Source: Bacteroidales bacterium (GTDB lineage: Bacteria > Bacteroidota > Bacteroidia > Bacteroidales > VadinHA17). Taken from it: a stretch of DNA of 64,000 nucleotides. The position numbers and the translations under genes were made by a program. The stretch covers positions 496,001 through 560,000 of the forward strand of contig JADJLX010000005.1 in the NCBI GenBank assembly GCA_016709865.1, written 5' to 3'. This document shows, piece after piece, positions 26,997 through 36,055 of the stretch (its first letter is position 1; every line of letters begins with the position of its first letter). The notes beneath the pieces were generated by a model. The model saw only the letters and a list, made by a program, of their open reading frames with translations. It searched no databases and was not told the origin of the DNA.

Positions 26997-29364
26997 TATT
27001 ACCATATGTTGTGCGACTGATAATTTCATCTTGTAGGTCTTCTGATAATTCTGTAAAGTAAGCAGTATATCCGGCAACACGGACAGTTAAGCCCCTGTAA
27101 GATTCAGGCTCAGCTTTTGCTTTTATAAGTTCTTCATTTGTAACCACATTGAACTGGACATGATGAATTGGAAGTGAAATAAATGTCCTCAGAAACGAAC
27201 TGAATTTATCCCGGTCGTGTTCATTTTTAAAGAATGACGGAAGAAACTTCATATTCAATAGTGTTCCATTACTGGCACGCTCTGAAGGGATTCTACTCAC
27301 AGAGTTTAATACAGCAGTCGGTCCGTGAGTATCCCTTCCATACATGGGCGACAATCCTCCGTCAGCCAGTGGTGTCCCTGACAATCTTCCATCAGGAGTG
27401 GCTGCAACGTTTTGTCCCATAGGTACATGTGCTGAAACTGTATATAGGCCCATATGATATTTACCGCCCCGGTAATTTTTGTATCCAGACAATTTATCAG
27501 CAAAATACATGATACATTCTTCACCGTATTCATCTACCCATTGTATATCATTGCCGTATTTTGGTACAAGGTTTAAACATTGCTGCCTGATATTCTCGTT
27601 TCCTTCATAATTTCTCCTAAGGATCTCAATACAAGTCTTTTTTCCGATAATTTCTTTATCAAATACCAGTTTCTTAAGTACAGCAATGCTATCAGCAATG
27701 TTTGCAACCTGAATGGCCTGGATCCCCGAATAATTGTACTTTGCCCCTCCTGCCGTCACATCCAGACCTTTAACAAGGCAATCATTAACGACTGATGAGA
27801 GAAACGGTGAAGGCAGGTGTGTCTGGTGAAATTTTTCAACAACTTCACATGCTTCAGTCATCTTAAGGATGAAGTGGTTAATCTGTTTCTTAAAGGCTTT
27901 GTCAAAATCACCGAATTCTAAAAAATCAAAAAGATAACCTGTTTCCAATCCCAGCTGCCTACCAGTGAGCATACATTTGCCATTGTTCATTGTAAGCTCA
28001 AGTACTTTAACAAGATTGAACATAGCCGCATCGCTCCAGCCAAGAAAATTTCCCTGAGTGGTTAACTCCACACAACCGACAAGCGCATAGTCTAATGCAT
28101 CTTTTATCTCAATACCTGCAGTTTTAAGAGATGGAATAATACTTTCATCATTTGCAATCTGAGGCATTCCTGTCCCGAGCCCTATAATACGGGTACATTC
28201 TTTTATAAAATCAGCCGGAGAGCCTTTATGTAATCTGGCTGTGAGGTTGGGTTGTGGCAAACGTACATGGTCCTGGGCTTTTAGCAACATATAGGATAAC
28301 TCATTGGTAGCATCCTCACCCATTTTTGATTGTCCCCCGATTGTAACATTGAATCCGATAGGAAACCCGGCAAAGTATTTCGCGCTGTGCGAGTTGCGCA
28401 TGTAGACTATATGGTTGAACTTTATAAACAGTGCATCAATAAGTTCCTGTACGACACTTTGATCTGTTTTTCCCGATTTTATATCAGAAATGTAGTACTG
28501 ATACAGGTATTGATCTATTCTGCCTGGTGAAAATGAGGAAGCATTGGACTCCATTTGCAGTATAACAAACAGGAACCAGACGGACTGAATTGCTTCCCGG
28601 AATGTTTCAGGTGGTCTCTTTGAGAGATTATCACATACTTCAGCAATCTCTTTAAGATTCTTCTTTGATTCTGAATTGTTCTCAATAGCTGCGAGATCAA
28701 AGGCCAGCTCACTGTATCTTTTAATGAATTTACATGAAGCATTAAGTGCGGCAGATACGCTTTTATAGAACATTGCTTTATCAGGAGTGCAATCTGCAAT
28801 ATATTCATCAGCAGTCTTTTTTAGTCCGGCAGGCCCGAACCTTAACCATTTTTCAACATCCGGACAGATATGCCCCTGAGCATGATCTTTCTGATTAATC
28901 TTTACAACCTTCTCAATTGCTGACAACGGTTCTCCAAAATGCCCATAGATGTTATCTTCAAGGGTTTTTCCTTTCCAATAGGGTTCAATGACTTCTTTGA
29001 AATAAATTTTATCCTCTGATCTTACATTAAAAGTATCCTGAGGACGGGAAGGGAGGCTGTCAATTTCGTTTATAAGCCATGTAATGCCTGCTTCCGGAAA
29101 AACAACACCTGCCCTGATATCCGGTGTTCTGTTCCCAACAATAAGTTCCTCGGGATCAATAGATATGGACATCTTACATAAAGCTTCAGACAAGGCCAGT
29201 GCACGTTTCATAATGACAGGCAAATCCTCATTTTCCCTATATATGCGCGTAATGATTTTTGCCTGCTCAATGGATAAAAAGCGTGAAGCATCAAGAGTTT
29301 TTTTCTTAAGTGAAATTATCCTCTCAGTAGGTTTTTGCCATCCATGCTCTTCGCCCTTTGCCAT
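26989..29364 (-). CDS. Glycyl radical enzyme (PFL/dehydratase family), substrate unknown
   Basis: A 791-residue oxygen-sensitive enzyme of the pyruvate formate-lyase/dehydratase superfamily. The glycyl radical loop RVAGYTAYF (Gly765) and the active-site cysteine Cys431 in LVGCVEL are both intact. Glu433 after Cys-Val is the general base of the dehydratase/lyase branch, whereas true PFL has two adjacent cysteines; so it is not a formate-lyase. The position where glycerol and diol dehydratases have a His next to the substrate Ser reads ESNASSFSPGR here, so the diol pocket is altered. It is embedded among sulfatases and no activase is nearby. A role on a sugar, polyol or sulfonate is inference. 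The start codon lies in a heptad array. Confidence 0.9.
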   Translation of the reverse strand: MAKGEEHGWQKPTERIISLKKKTLDASRFLSIEQAKIITRIYRENEDLPVIMKRALALSEALCKMSISIDPEELIVGNRTPDIRAGVVFPEAGITWLINEIDSLPSRPQDTFNVRSEDKIYFKEVIEPYWKGKTLEDNIYGHFGEPLSAIEKVVKINQKDHAQGHICPDVEKWLRFGPAGLKKTADEYIADCTPDKAMFYKSVSAALNASCKFIKRYSELAFDLAAIENNSESKKNLKEIAEVCDNLSKRPPETFREAIQSVWFLFVILQMESNASSFSPGRIDQYLYQYYISDIKSGKTDQSVVQELIDALFIKFNHIVYMRNSHSAKYFAGFPIGFNVTIGGQSKMGEDATNELSYMLLKAQDHVRLPQPNLTARLHKGSPADFIKECTRIIGLGTGMPQIANDESIIPSLKTAGIEIKDALDYALVGCVELTTQGNFLGWSDAAMFNLVKVLELTMNNGKCMLTGRQLGLETGYLFDFLEFGDFDKAFKKQINHFILKMTEACEVVEKFHQTHLPSPFLSSVVNDCLVKGLDVTAGGAKYNYSGIQAIQVANIADSIAVLKKLVFDKEIIGKKTCIEILRRNYEGNENIRQQCLNLVPKYGNDIQWVDEYGEECIMYFADKLSGYKNYRGGKYHMGLYTVSAHVPMGQNVAATPDGRLSGTPLADGGLSPMYGRDTHGPTAVLNSVSRIPSERASNGTLLNMKFLPSFFKNEHDRDKFSSFLRTFISLPIHHVQFNVVTNEELIKAKAEPESYRGLTVRVAGYTAYFTELSEDLQDEIISRTTYGNNI

Positions 29365-29392
29365 TTGCTATTTGCCCTTTTACCTTTGCATT
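29351..29392. repeat. Heptad array (GCAAAGG words), six units, overlapping a start codon
   Basis: Read on the plus strand as TCGCCCT, TTGCCAT, TTGCTAT, TTGCCCT, TTTACCT, TTGCATT, an unbroken 7-base period. It fills the whole gap between sulfatase B and the glycyl radical enzyme gene and supplies the latter's ATG (complement of 29362-29364) and first codons. Confidence 0.85.
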
Positions 29393-29394
29393 AA

Positions 29395-31068
29395 TTATCT
29401 TATCTCAAAACTACCTTTTAATTCTTCACTTTCTTTATACCCATATCTCACCGCTTTTACCCTGATATTATAGCTTCCTGGTTTCAGATGTAAAGGTCCA
29501 TTGTATAATAACCAGCGTGGATTTTTAGACTCCTCAAAAGTATATACTAGTGAAGCTCCGTGAGTTGGACAATAAAAGCTCAGAGTCATTGGAGAAGTAT
29601 AGACTCCTCCTGTTCTGTAAATTTTTGTTGCACGGTCCTCATTACTGTTAATTACAAAATACGGAATATCTGATACAGGCTGTTTCCCTCCCGGCCACAT
29701 CTGCTCAATCATCTCAGGCTCATTCATATGACCAAGATCACCAGTTTCGAGAGTCCATGTTTTATGTCTTTTTCTCAGATCTGCAAGAACAAGCTTTAAT
29801 GAGGGATCATTAATCAGGTTTTTTAATTGAAAAGGATCTGCTTTTACATCATAAAGCTCTTCGGGAGGGCGGTTATATGCCATCCAGCTCTTCTGCGGAC
29901 CAGTGAGTTTTCCTTCTGCATCAAGACGAAGCATCTCCTTAAATATTGGCATATTGTTCAGGTAAGGAATCCAGATCGGGTACGGCTCGTTAGGGTAATA
30001 GTTACGAATATAGAGATAATCCTTTGTGCGGACTGAGCGGATCATATCGTATGATTCATCAACCCTGTCGCGTGCAGCAAATACAGCATCTCTGGGCTCA
30101 CCAATCTGATCACCAAGAAATGGAATTCCCTGCATATGTGCAGGAACCGGAATACCTGCCAGAGAGAGAACTGTTGGTCCGAAATCGATCGAGCTTATAA
30201 GCCTGTTGTCAACTACAGGTTTTGATTTGCCGGGAAACTTTATTACCAGGGGAATATTAAGACCTGAATCGTATAACCATCTTTTACTTCTTGGCAATCC
30301 GTCTCCATGATCGCCCCAGAAAAAGATGATTGTATTCTCAAGTTCCCCCTCTTTCTCAAGTTCTGAAACCAATGCTCCGACCACTGAGTCGAGTCGAGCA
30401 ATATTGTCGTACATCTTTGCGATATTCAGTCTTATTATTTCATTATCAGGATAATAAGGTGGAACTTTTACTGTTTTAGGATCCGTTTTAACGTTACTTA
30501 TATCCCAGTCCTGGCTCTCATGAGTACCGACCCAATTGAAAACCGCAAAGAATGGCTGGTTCTTATCCGGACGATTTTTATAGTGAGCTTTTTTACTGCA
30601 CTCGTCCCAGATGCTTGCCGGAACAGGATCTTTCGAGAACTGGTAATCTGTTTTGTTATTGTTGGTACAGTAGTAACCTGCAGCCCTCATATATTCTGTG
30701 AAAGCTTTAACATAATGAGGAGGAACAGCGGTGAATTCAAGAGGATTTTCAACACCCCGTCTGTAGGATGTAGTACGCATATGCATACAGCCTATTGACG
30801 TCTGGTACATACCGGTAATAATCCCGGATCTGACAGGTGCACTAATGGCTGCAGTAGTAAAAACGTTGGTGAACCTCGTTCCCTGTGATGCCAGCCTGTC
30901 GATATTTGGAGTTTTGGCCACCTGGTCTCCATAGCAGCCCATGTGCGGACTGAGATCTTCGGTGGAGATCCAGATAATGTTCGGACGTTTTACCTGTTCC
31001 TGTGCGGATAAATTGGATACCAGCAATGAAGCTGCGCCAATTCCAAGAAAATGTTTAATGTTTATCAT
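29395..31068 (-). CDS. Ser-type sulfatase B (N-sulfoglucosamine-sulfohydrolase-like)
   Basis: Exported sulfatase of 557 residues with signal peptide MINIKHFLGIGAASLLVSNL. The formylglycine site is Ser76 in TAAISAPVRSGIITG. The first metal motif is unusual, ISTEDLSPHMGCYG, with Glu-Asp instead of Asp-Asp. The second is FWGDHGDGLPRSKRWLYDSG. The STEDLSPHMGCYGD and HMRTTS features place it, from memory, near the S1_8-type sulfamidase-like enzymes that act on N- or O-sulfated glucosamine. A C-terminal beta-rich extension of about 90 residues (SLVYTFEESKNPRWLLYNGP) resembles a chitobiase/FN3-like module. It precedes the glycyl radical enzyme gene by 30 bases. Confidence 0.9.
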   Translation of the reverse strand: MINIKHFLGIGAASLLVSNLSAQEQVKRPNIIWISTEDLSPHMGCYGDQVAKTPNIDRLASQGTRFTNVFTTAAISAPVRSGIITGMYQTSIGCMHMRTTSYRRGVENPLEFTAVPPHYVKAFTEYMRAAGYYCTNNNKTDYQFSKDPVPASIWDECSKKAHYKNRPDKNQPFFAVFNWVGTHESQDWDISNVKTDPKTVKVPPYYPDNEIIRLNIAKMYDNIARLDSVVGALVSELEKEGELENTIIFFWGDHGDGLPRSKRWLYDSGLNIPLVIKFPGKSKPVVDNRLISSIDFGPTVLSLAGIPVPAHMQGIPFLGDQIGEPRDAVFAARDRVDESYDMIRSVRTKDYLYIRNYYPNEPYPIWIPYLNNMPIFKEMLRLDAEGKLTGPQKSWMAYNRPPEELYDVKADPFQLKNLINDPSLKLVLADLRKRHKTWTLETGDLGHMNEPEMIEQMWPGGKQPVSDIPYFVINSNEDRATKIYRTGGVYTSPMTLSFYCPTHGASLVYTFEESKNPRWLLYNGPLHLKPGSYNIRVKAVRYGYKESEELKGSFEIR

Positions 31069-31088
31069 ATTTTATCTTTTTTTGGGTT

Positions 31089-31113
31089 GCCCCCCAGCCC
31101 CCCTAAAGGGGGG
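31089..31113. repeat. Solo GC-rich palindromic arm
   Basis: Core CCCCCCTAAAGGGGGG with the GCCCCCCAG lead. It lies 27 bases after the sulfatase C stop and 20 bases before the start of sulfatase B on the same strand. Confidence 0.75.
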
Positions 31114-31140
31114 TTAAATTGGTGATATATAAATATATGA

Positions 31141-32613
31141 CTATTTTATTGATCCTGCTTTTCGCCTGTTTGTTCCCGGTTGTTTTGTTATTTCGTCGCC
31201 AAGATCCTGTCTAGCCTTCTCAGCAATTAATTCAAGTTCCTTAACTTTTTCAGGATAAATTTCAGCCAGATCGTACCATTCACCCGGATCGCGCCTGAGG
31301 TCATACAGTTGAGCGGTTTTAACAACCTCTGTTCCAGTTGGTCCGGGCCAGCCATCTGTACCCGGTTTCTTACCCCTGTAGGTTCGACCGCTATGAGGCA
31401 GAACCAGTTTCCAGTAGTCTTTCTGAACTGCCTCAAGAGCGTTTTGCTGATAGTAATAATAGAATTCATGCCGGGGAGATGCTGTTTTGTCTCCAAGCAT
31501 CAATGGAAGTATACTGACTCCGTCAATTTTCTTTTCAGGCAGTGATGCTCCTGTAATTGCTGCAAGTGTTGGCAGGATATCAATTGATGAAGCAAGCTGA
31601 TTGCAGATATCACCGGCAGGAATGATACCCGGCCATCTCATTATGCAGGGAACACGCTGGCCGCCTTCCCAGCTTGTTCCTTTGCCTTCACGAAGTCCGC
31701 CTGTTGTCCCGGCATGATTTCCGAAGTTGAGCCACGGTCCGTTATCACTTGTGAAGATCACAAGAGTGTTCTTTTCCAGTCCATTCCTTTCAAGTGCCTT
31801 CATTATTTCACCAATTGACCAGTCGACTTCCATCATTACATCACCGTACATTCCCTGTTTGCTTTTTCCTCTGAATTTTTCTGAAACACCCAGGGGAATA
31901 TGTACCATGGAATGAGGAAGATACAGGAAAAACTTTTCATTCTTATGGTTATCAATAAATTTTACTGCTCTTTCGGTATAGTCAGTAGTAAGCTTATCCT
32001 GACCAGCGAGGTCGGGCACCTCTCCCACTTTTTCATTACCCTCTATCAGTGGAAGAACAGGATATTTCATTTTATTGCTTGAAGTATCCTTGAGATGTAT
32101 AGGTACTCCATCGAAGTCAACAGGCCACATATCATTTGAATATGGGATCCCGAAATATTCATCGAATCCATGCTGAAGTGGCAGGAAAGGCTTCAGGTGT
32201 CCAAGATGCCATTTTCCGATGATGCTTGTATGATAGCCCTTTGTCTTAAGTACTTCAGCTATAGTTGTTTCTTCAGAGTTAATACCAACCTGCGCCCACG
32301 GCATCAGAGCTCCTGATATACCAACGCGGTTTGGATAACAACCGGTCATCAGTCCGGCCCTGGAGGCACTGCTAACTGCCTGGGGGCAGTAATACCATGT
32401 AAATTGCATGCCCTGGCTGGCCAGACGGTTAAGGTTCGGAGTATCATACTGGTTTGCTCCGGTTCTGCCTATGTCGCCATAGCCCATATCGTCCATAAGT
32501 ATTAGGACAATATTCGGAGTTGCAGGTTTAAATGATGTTGTTTTCTGAGCTAATGCTTGTGTTGCTGCCAGAGTAACAACACCAAGGCTTACTACTGATT
32601 TTAGAGATATCAT
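31141..32613 (-). CDS. Ser-type sulfatase C
   Basis: Exported sulfatase of 490 residues with signal peptide (MISLKSVVSLGVVTLAATQA). The metal site begins LILMDDMGYGDIG near residue 40, the formylglycine site is Ser81 in CPQAVSSASRAGLMTG (motif S-S-A-S-R, with Ala in place of the usual Pro), and the second metal site is FTSDNGPWLNFGNHAG. The HLKPFLPLQHGFDEYFGIPYSNDMWP stretch is typical of the arylsulfatase-A-like branch acting on sugar sulfates. It is followed by sulfatase B after 72 bases containing a solo GC-rich arm. Confidence 0.92.
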   Translation of the reverse strand: MISLKSVVSLGVVTLAATQALAQKTTSFKPATPNIVLILMDDMGYGDIGRTGANQYDTPNLNRLASQGMQFTWYYCPQAVSSASRAGLMTGCYPNRVGISGALMPWAQVGINSEETTIAEVLKTKGYHTSIIGKWHLGHLKPFLPLQHGFDEYFGIPYSNDMWPVDFDGVPIHLKDTSSNKMKYPVLPLIEGNEKVGEVPDLAGQDKLTTDYTERAVKFIDNHKNEKFFLYLPHSMVHIPLGVSEKFRGKSKQGMYGDVMMEVDWSIGEIMKALERNGLEKNTLVIFTSDNGPWLNFGNHAGTTGGLREGKGTSWEGGQRVPCIMRWPGIIPAGDICNQLASSIDILPTLAAITGASLPEKKIDGVSILPLMLGDKTASPRHEFYYYYQQNALEAVQKDYWKLVLPHSGRTYRGKKPGTDGWPGPTGTEVVKTAQLYDLRRDPGEWYDLAEIYPEKVKELELIAEKARQDLGDEITKQPGTNRRKAGSIK

Positions 32614-32628
32614 TATTTGAGTTTTTTT

Positions 32629-32742
32629 GTTACACAGAGTTCCACAGAGACCTTCGCCAAGTTCAGGCTTTCACAGAGTTACACAGAGCAATACTTATTT
32701 ATCTCTGTGTCTCTCTTTGTCTTCTCCGTGTCACTCTGTGAC
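32629..32742. repeat. Inverted array of CACAGAG words
   Basis: Left half (32629-32690) holds repeats of (T)TACACAGAG, CCACAGAG, TCACAGAG at 10-12 base intervals. The right half (32701-32742) carries the inverted words CTCTGTGT, CTCTTTGT, CTCCGTGT, CTCTGTGA. It fills the gap between sulfatases C and D. Related to the array at 50708. Confidence 0.8.
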
Positions 32743-32759
32743 ATGTTCTTCAATTACTT

Positions 32760-34265
32760 TCATTTTATGTTTCCAACCCATACAGGATTATTGGTCATCA
32801 TTTTTGCACCGGTTTTAGTCCGCCACTCCTGAAGCAGTTTAAATAATTCCTTTGTTTTTTCAGGATTTGAAGCTGAAATATCATTTGTTTCAGAAAGGTC
32901 TTTCTCAAGATCATACAGTTCCTGTTTTCCTGACTGAAAATTATCAATAAGTTTGAATCTTCCCAGCCTCACTGCACTTCCCGGCTCGACACCCTGATTA
33001 GAATAGTGCGGATAGTGCCAGAAAAGAGGTCTTTCCTTCAGTTTATCCTCTTTAAATAAAGAAACAAAGCTGACGCCATCTGTTTTAACCCCTTTTGCAG
33101 ATGATCCTGTCATCTCTAAGATAGTTGAGAAATAATCAATTGAAGAGACAGGAGTCTTTATTTCGCTGCCCGGTTTGCCTTTGGAAGGATATCTTATGAT
33201 TAAAGGCACCCTTATGCCTCCTTCGTATAGCCATCCCTTTCCTGCTCTTAGAGGGGCATTGCATGTGGGTGAACCTTCAGATGTTGATAATCCGCCATTG
33301 TCTGAAGTAAATATGATAATAGTGTTTTTGTCAAGCTTAAATTCTTCGAGTTTCGCGAGAAGCTTTCCTATGTTTTCATCAACACTATATATCATAGCAG
33401 CATATACAGGATTGCTCTGGATAACTCTTTCTTTAAAATTATTGCTCATTGATGGTAAAATCCAGGCTTTATTCCTTGTAAATGCCTCCTGTTTTGAAAG
33501 CCCCATTGAGTCTGCACGTTTTGTGAAGTATTCAATAAGTTTCTCTTTACCCTGCATTGGATTATGAACTGCATAATATGAGAGATACAGATAGAATGGT
33601 TTTTCCTTGTTATCAGTTATGAAGGAAATTGCTTCATCTGTCTGCCTGTCAGTGAGATATTCACCAACAGGTCCGTCTTCAAGCCTTGGATTACCATAGG
33701 GAGAGAAATATCCGTTTGCAACATTATTTTTAACCGGGGAGCCTTTACTGAAACCGCCTTTATTAACGTCAAATCCCTGATTTTCGGGCCAGTATTCTTC
33801 GGTCTCCCCAAGGTGCCATTTCCCGGAGATCATAGTTTTGTATCCATTATTCTTCAGCACCTCGGCAATAGTAGTTTCATTCAGGTCAAGCTGCAGTTTG
33901 AAGGGCAATGCCACAAGCTTATCCGTAGCCGATCCGCTGTTGCTAGCCTGTCTGCCCGGGATCCAGTCTGTTATGCCAGTATTTACGGGGTATTTTCCTG
34001 TCATAACTGAAGCCCTTGTAGGCGATGAAACCGGACAGGAAGCATATGCATCTGTAAACCTTACTCCCTGCTTAGCAAGCCTGTCTATGTTGGGAGTCAG
34101 ATAGTACTTACTGCCATAGCACCCAAGATCAGTATATCCATAATCATCAAGCAGAATGAAGATTACATTTGGTTTTGCAACTTCAGGTTTAGATTGAATG
34201 AAATCTGCATCAACCGGAACTATTGCTGAAGTACTTAAACCAATAACTGCATATAGTTTTTTCAT
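32760..34265 (-). CDS. Ser-type sulfatase D
   Basis: Exported sulfatase of 501 residues with signal peptide MKKLYAVIGLSTSAIVPVDA. The first metal motif is ILLDDYGYTDLGCYG, the formylglycine site is Ser80 in SCPVSSPTRASVMTG, and the second metal motif is IFTSDNGGLSTSEG. The GITDWIPGRQASNSG segment after the active site resembles S1_16-type sulfatases of Bacteroides, from memory. C-terminal LYDLEKDLSETNDIS is the usual family ending. It is on the same strand as sulfatases C and E, with a CACAGAG-type array downstream and a GCAGAG-type array upstream. Confidence 0.92.
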   Translation of the reverse strand: MKKLYAVIGLSTSAIVPVDADFIQSKPEVAKPNVIFILLDDYGYTDLGCYGSKYYLTPNIDRLAKQGVRFTDAYASCPVSSPTRASVMTGKYPVNTGITDWIPGRQASNSGSATDKLVALPFKLQLDLNETTIAEVLKNNGYKTMISGKWHLGETEEYWPENQGFDVNKGGFSKGSPVKNNVANGYFSPYGNPRLEDGPVGEYLTDRQTDEAISFITDNKEKPFYLYLSYYAVHNPMQGKEKLIEYFTKRADSMGLSKQEAFTRNKAWILPSMSNNFKERVIQSNPVYAAMIYSVDENIGKLLAKLEEFKLDKNTIIIFTSDNGGLSTSEGSPTCNAPLRAGKGWLYEGGIRVPLIIRYPSKGKPGSEIKTPVSSIDYFSTILEMTGSSAKGVKTDGVSFVSLFKEDKLKERPLFWHYPHYSNQGVEPGSAVRLGRFKLIDNFQSGKQELYDLEKDLSETNDISASNPEKTKELFKLLQEWRTKTGAKMMTNNPVWVGNIK

Positions 34266-34283
34266 AATGCTAAGATCTTATTT

Positions 34284-34387
34284 AACCGCAGAGTGACGCA
34301 GAGTTTTGCAGAGAGCCGCTGAGAATCAACCATCGGAAAATCTTCTCTGCGTCCCTCAGCGCATACTCTGTGGCCCTCGGCGGTAAA
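34284..34387. repeat. Inverted array of GCAGAG words
   Basis: Left arm ACCGCAGAGTGACGCAGAG and right arm (TCTCTGCGTCCCTCAGCG...CTCGGCGGT) are inverted copies of degenerate 10-12 base words. It fills most of the gap between sulfatases D and E. Confidence 0.75.
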
Positions 34388-34432
34388 ACGATTCAATATT
34401 TGAGATTCAAAGTAAAAACTCATGAATATATT

Positions 34433-35962
34433 TTAAAATCTTGTTCTTCCGTCATTTCTAACTTTTTGCAGAAGTTCTGTTAATTCCTTAACAATAAGAG
34501 GGTTCTGGGCAGCTACATTGCTTTTTTCTCCAAGATCAGTTTTAAGATTATATAGCTGTGGTTCAGGATCATTTCCGGTTTCAGTATTTGTATTTACCTG
34601 AATCTTTTGTCCGCCGCCCGGCTCAATGAACTTCCAGTCACCTTTTATAATTGTGAGTCTGCCTGCATGTTCAACAAGATATTCACGTCCTGTCTTTGAT
34701 TTTCCCAGAAGAGTATTCAGACTATTGAAACTGTCAGGTGCATCATCTTTTGCAAGAGATTGTCCGGTTAATGAAGCAAATGAAGAAATGAGATCGATCT
34801 GACTGAAAAGTGCATCAGATGTGCCCGCTTTTATTTTGCCGTTCCACCTTGCAATAAAAACAACTCTTGTTCCACCGTCAAAAAGACTGTATTTGCCACC
34901 TCTGAGTGGTCCGGCAGGCTTATGATCACCAAGCAGTTCAACAGCCTGGTCTTTGTATCCGTCATCTACAACCGGACCATTATCACTTGTAACTATGATT
35001 AAGGTTTTCCCTGAAAGTTTAAGGTTATCAACAGTTTTCAGTATTTCGCCAACAGACCAATCGAACTCAAGAATAGCATCGCCTCTGGCTCCCATCCCGC
35101 TCTTTCCCACAAACCTCTGATTTGGAGTTCTCGGAACATGGATATCATGTGTTGCAAAATAGAGGAAGAATGGCTTGTCTTTATTATTTTCAATGAATTT
35201 AACAGCTTTGCCGGTAATTACATCTGCAATATCCTCGTCAATCCATAGAGCTGACTTACCGCCGCTCATATATCCTATCCTGCTGATTCCGTTTACAATA
35301 GTCATATCGTGACCATGACTCGGATGTAATTTGAGTAATTCGGGATGGTCCTTGCCTGTTGGTTCTGTGAGTATGGGATCTGTAAAACTGACTTTTATCG
35401 GATCTTTTGGATCAAGGTTAACCACCCGTCTGTTTTCTACAAAAACGCATGGAACACGATCGCCTGTGGCGGGAAGTATAAAGTTGTAATCAAATCCGAT
35501 ATCCATCGGACCAGATTTAATTTCTCCGTTCCAGTCAGCGCCACCTTCTTCACCCAGACCAAGATGCCATTTGCCTACAACTCCGGTTGTATAACCTGCT
35601 TTTTTCAGTATCGATGCTATTGTAGTGCGTCCGGGTTGAATAATTGCAACAGCATCTCCGGTTGCCACACCTGTTCCTTTTTTGCGCCAGGCATATTCAC
35701 CTGTTAGAAGCGAATATCTTGAAGGAGTGCTTGTTGCTGATGTGCAGTGTGCATTGGTAAAACGCAACCCCTGTTTGGCAATCCTGTCAATATTTGGCGT
35801 TTTGAGACTAGTAGCACCATAACAGCTTACATCGCCGTAGCCAAGATCGTCGGCATAGATTATTATTATGTTTGGTTTTTCTCTTGCCTGGGCATTTGCC
35901 GGCTGGGTTGATGCAAGTGACATTATGCCAATTGCACCGGGAATAAGATTAAATTTTTTCAT
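34433..35962 (-). CDS. Ser-type sulfatase E
   Basis: Exported sulfatase of 509 residues. The start is placed at 35962 (MKKFNLIPGAIGIMSLASTQ, signal peptide ending ANAQA). The reading frame continues 22 codons further upstream, but those codons are the translated inverted array at 35972-36055. Metal motif IIYADDLGYGDVSCYG near residue 36, formylglycine site Ser78 in TSATSTPSRYSLLTG, second metal motif VTSDNGPVVDDGY. The later GPLRGGKYSLFDGGTRVVF segment is standard for arylsulfatase-A-like enzymes. It shares strand and direction with its neighbours. Confidence 0.92.
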   Translation of the reverse strand: MKKFNLIPGAIGIMSLASTQPANAQAREKPNIIIIYADDLGYGDVSCYGATSLKTPNIDRIAKQGLRFTNAHCTSATSTPSRYSLLTGEYAWRKKGTGVATGDAVAIIQPGRTTIASILKKAGYTTGVVGKWHLGLGEEGGADWNGEIKSGPMDIGFDYNFILPATGDRVPCVFVENRRVVNLDPKDPIKVSFTDPILTEPTGKDHPELLKLHPSHGHDMTIVNGISRIGYMSGGKSALWIDEDIADVITGKAVKFIENNKDKPFFLYFATHDIHVPRTPNQRFVGKSGMGARGDAILEFDWSVGEILKTVDNLKLSGKTLIIVTSDNGPVVDDGYKDQAVELLGDHKPAGPLRGGKYSLFDGGTRVVFIARWNGKIKAGTSDALFSQIDLISSFASLTGQSLAKDDAPDSFNSLNTLLGKSKTGREYLVEHAGRLTIIKGDWKFIEPGGGQKIQVNTNTETGNDPEPQLYNLKTDLGEKSNVAAQNPLIVKELTELLQKVRNDGRTRF

Positions 35963-35971
35963 ATGTTCAGG

Positions 35972-36055
35972 ATTCCTTGGTGATTCTTTGCGCCTTGGAG
36001 TCTTTGTGGCGAAAAAAAATGCCACCAAGACACTAAGACACTAAGGGACACCAAG
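35972..36055. repeat. Inverted array of CTTNGTG words
   Basis: The left half CCTTGGTGATTCTTTGCGCC with TTGGAGTCTTTGTGGCG is followed by eight A's and the inverted half (GCCACCAAGACACTAAGACA, CTAAGGGACACCAAG). It fills the entire gap between sulfatases E and F and can form a long imperfect hairpin. Confidence 0.85.

Noticed and set aside
26989..29364. Pyruvate formate-lyase
   Set aside because: PFL has two adjacent active-site cysteines. Here it is Cys-Val-Glu, as in dehydratases and related lyases.
34433..36028. Longer N-terminus of sulfatase E to 36028
   Set aside because: The extra codons are the translated inverted array at 35972-36055 and would put charged residues before the signal peptide. 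ATG at 35962 gives a clean signal.
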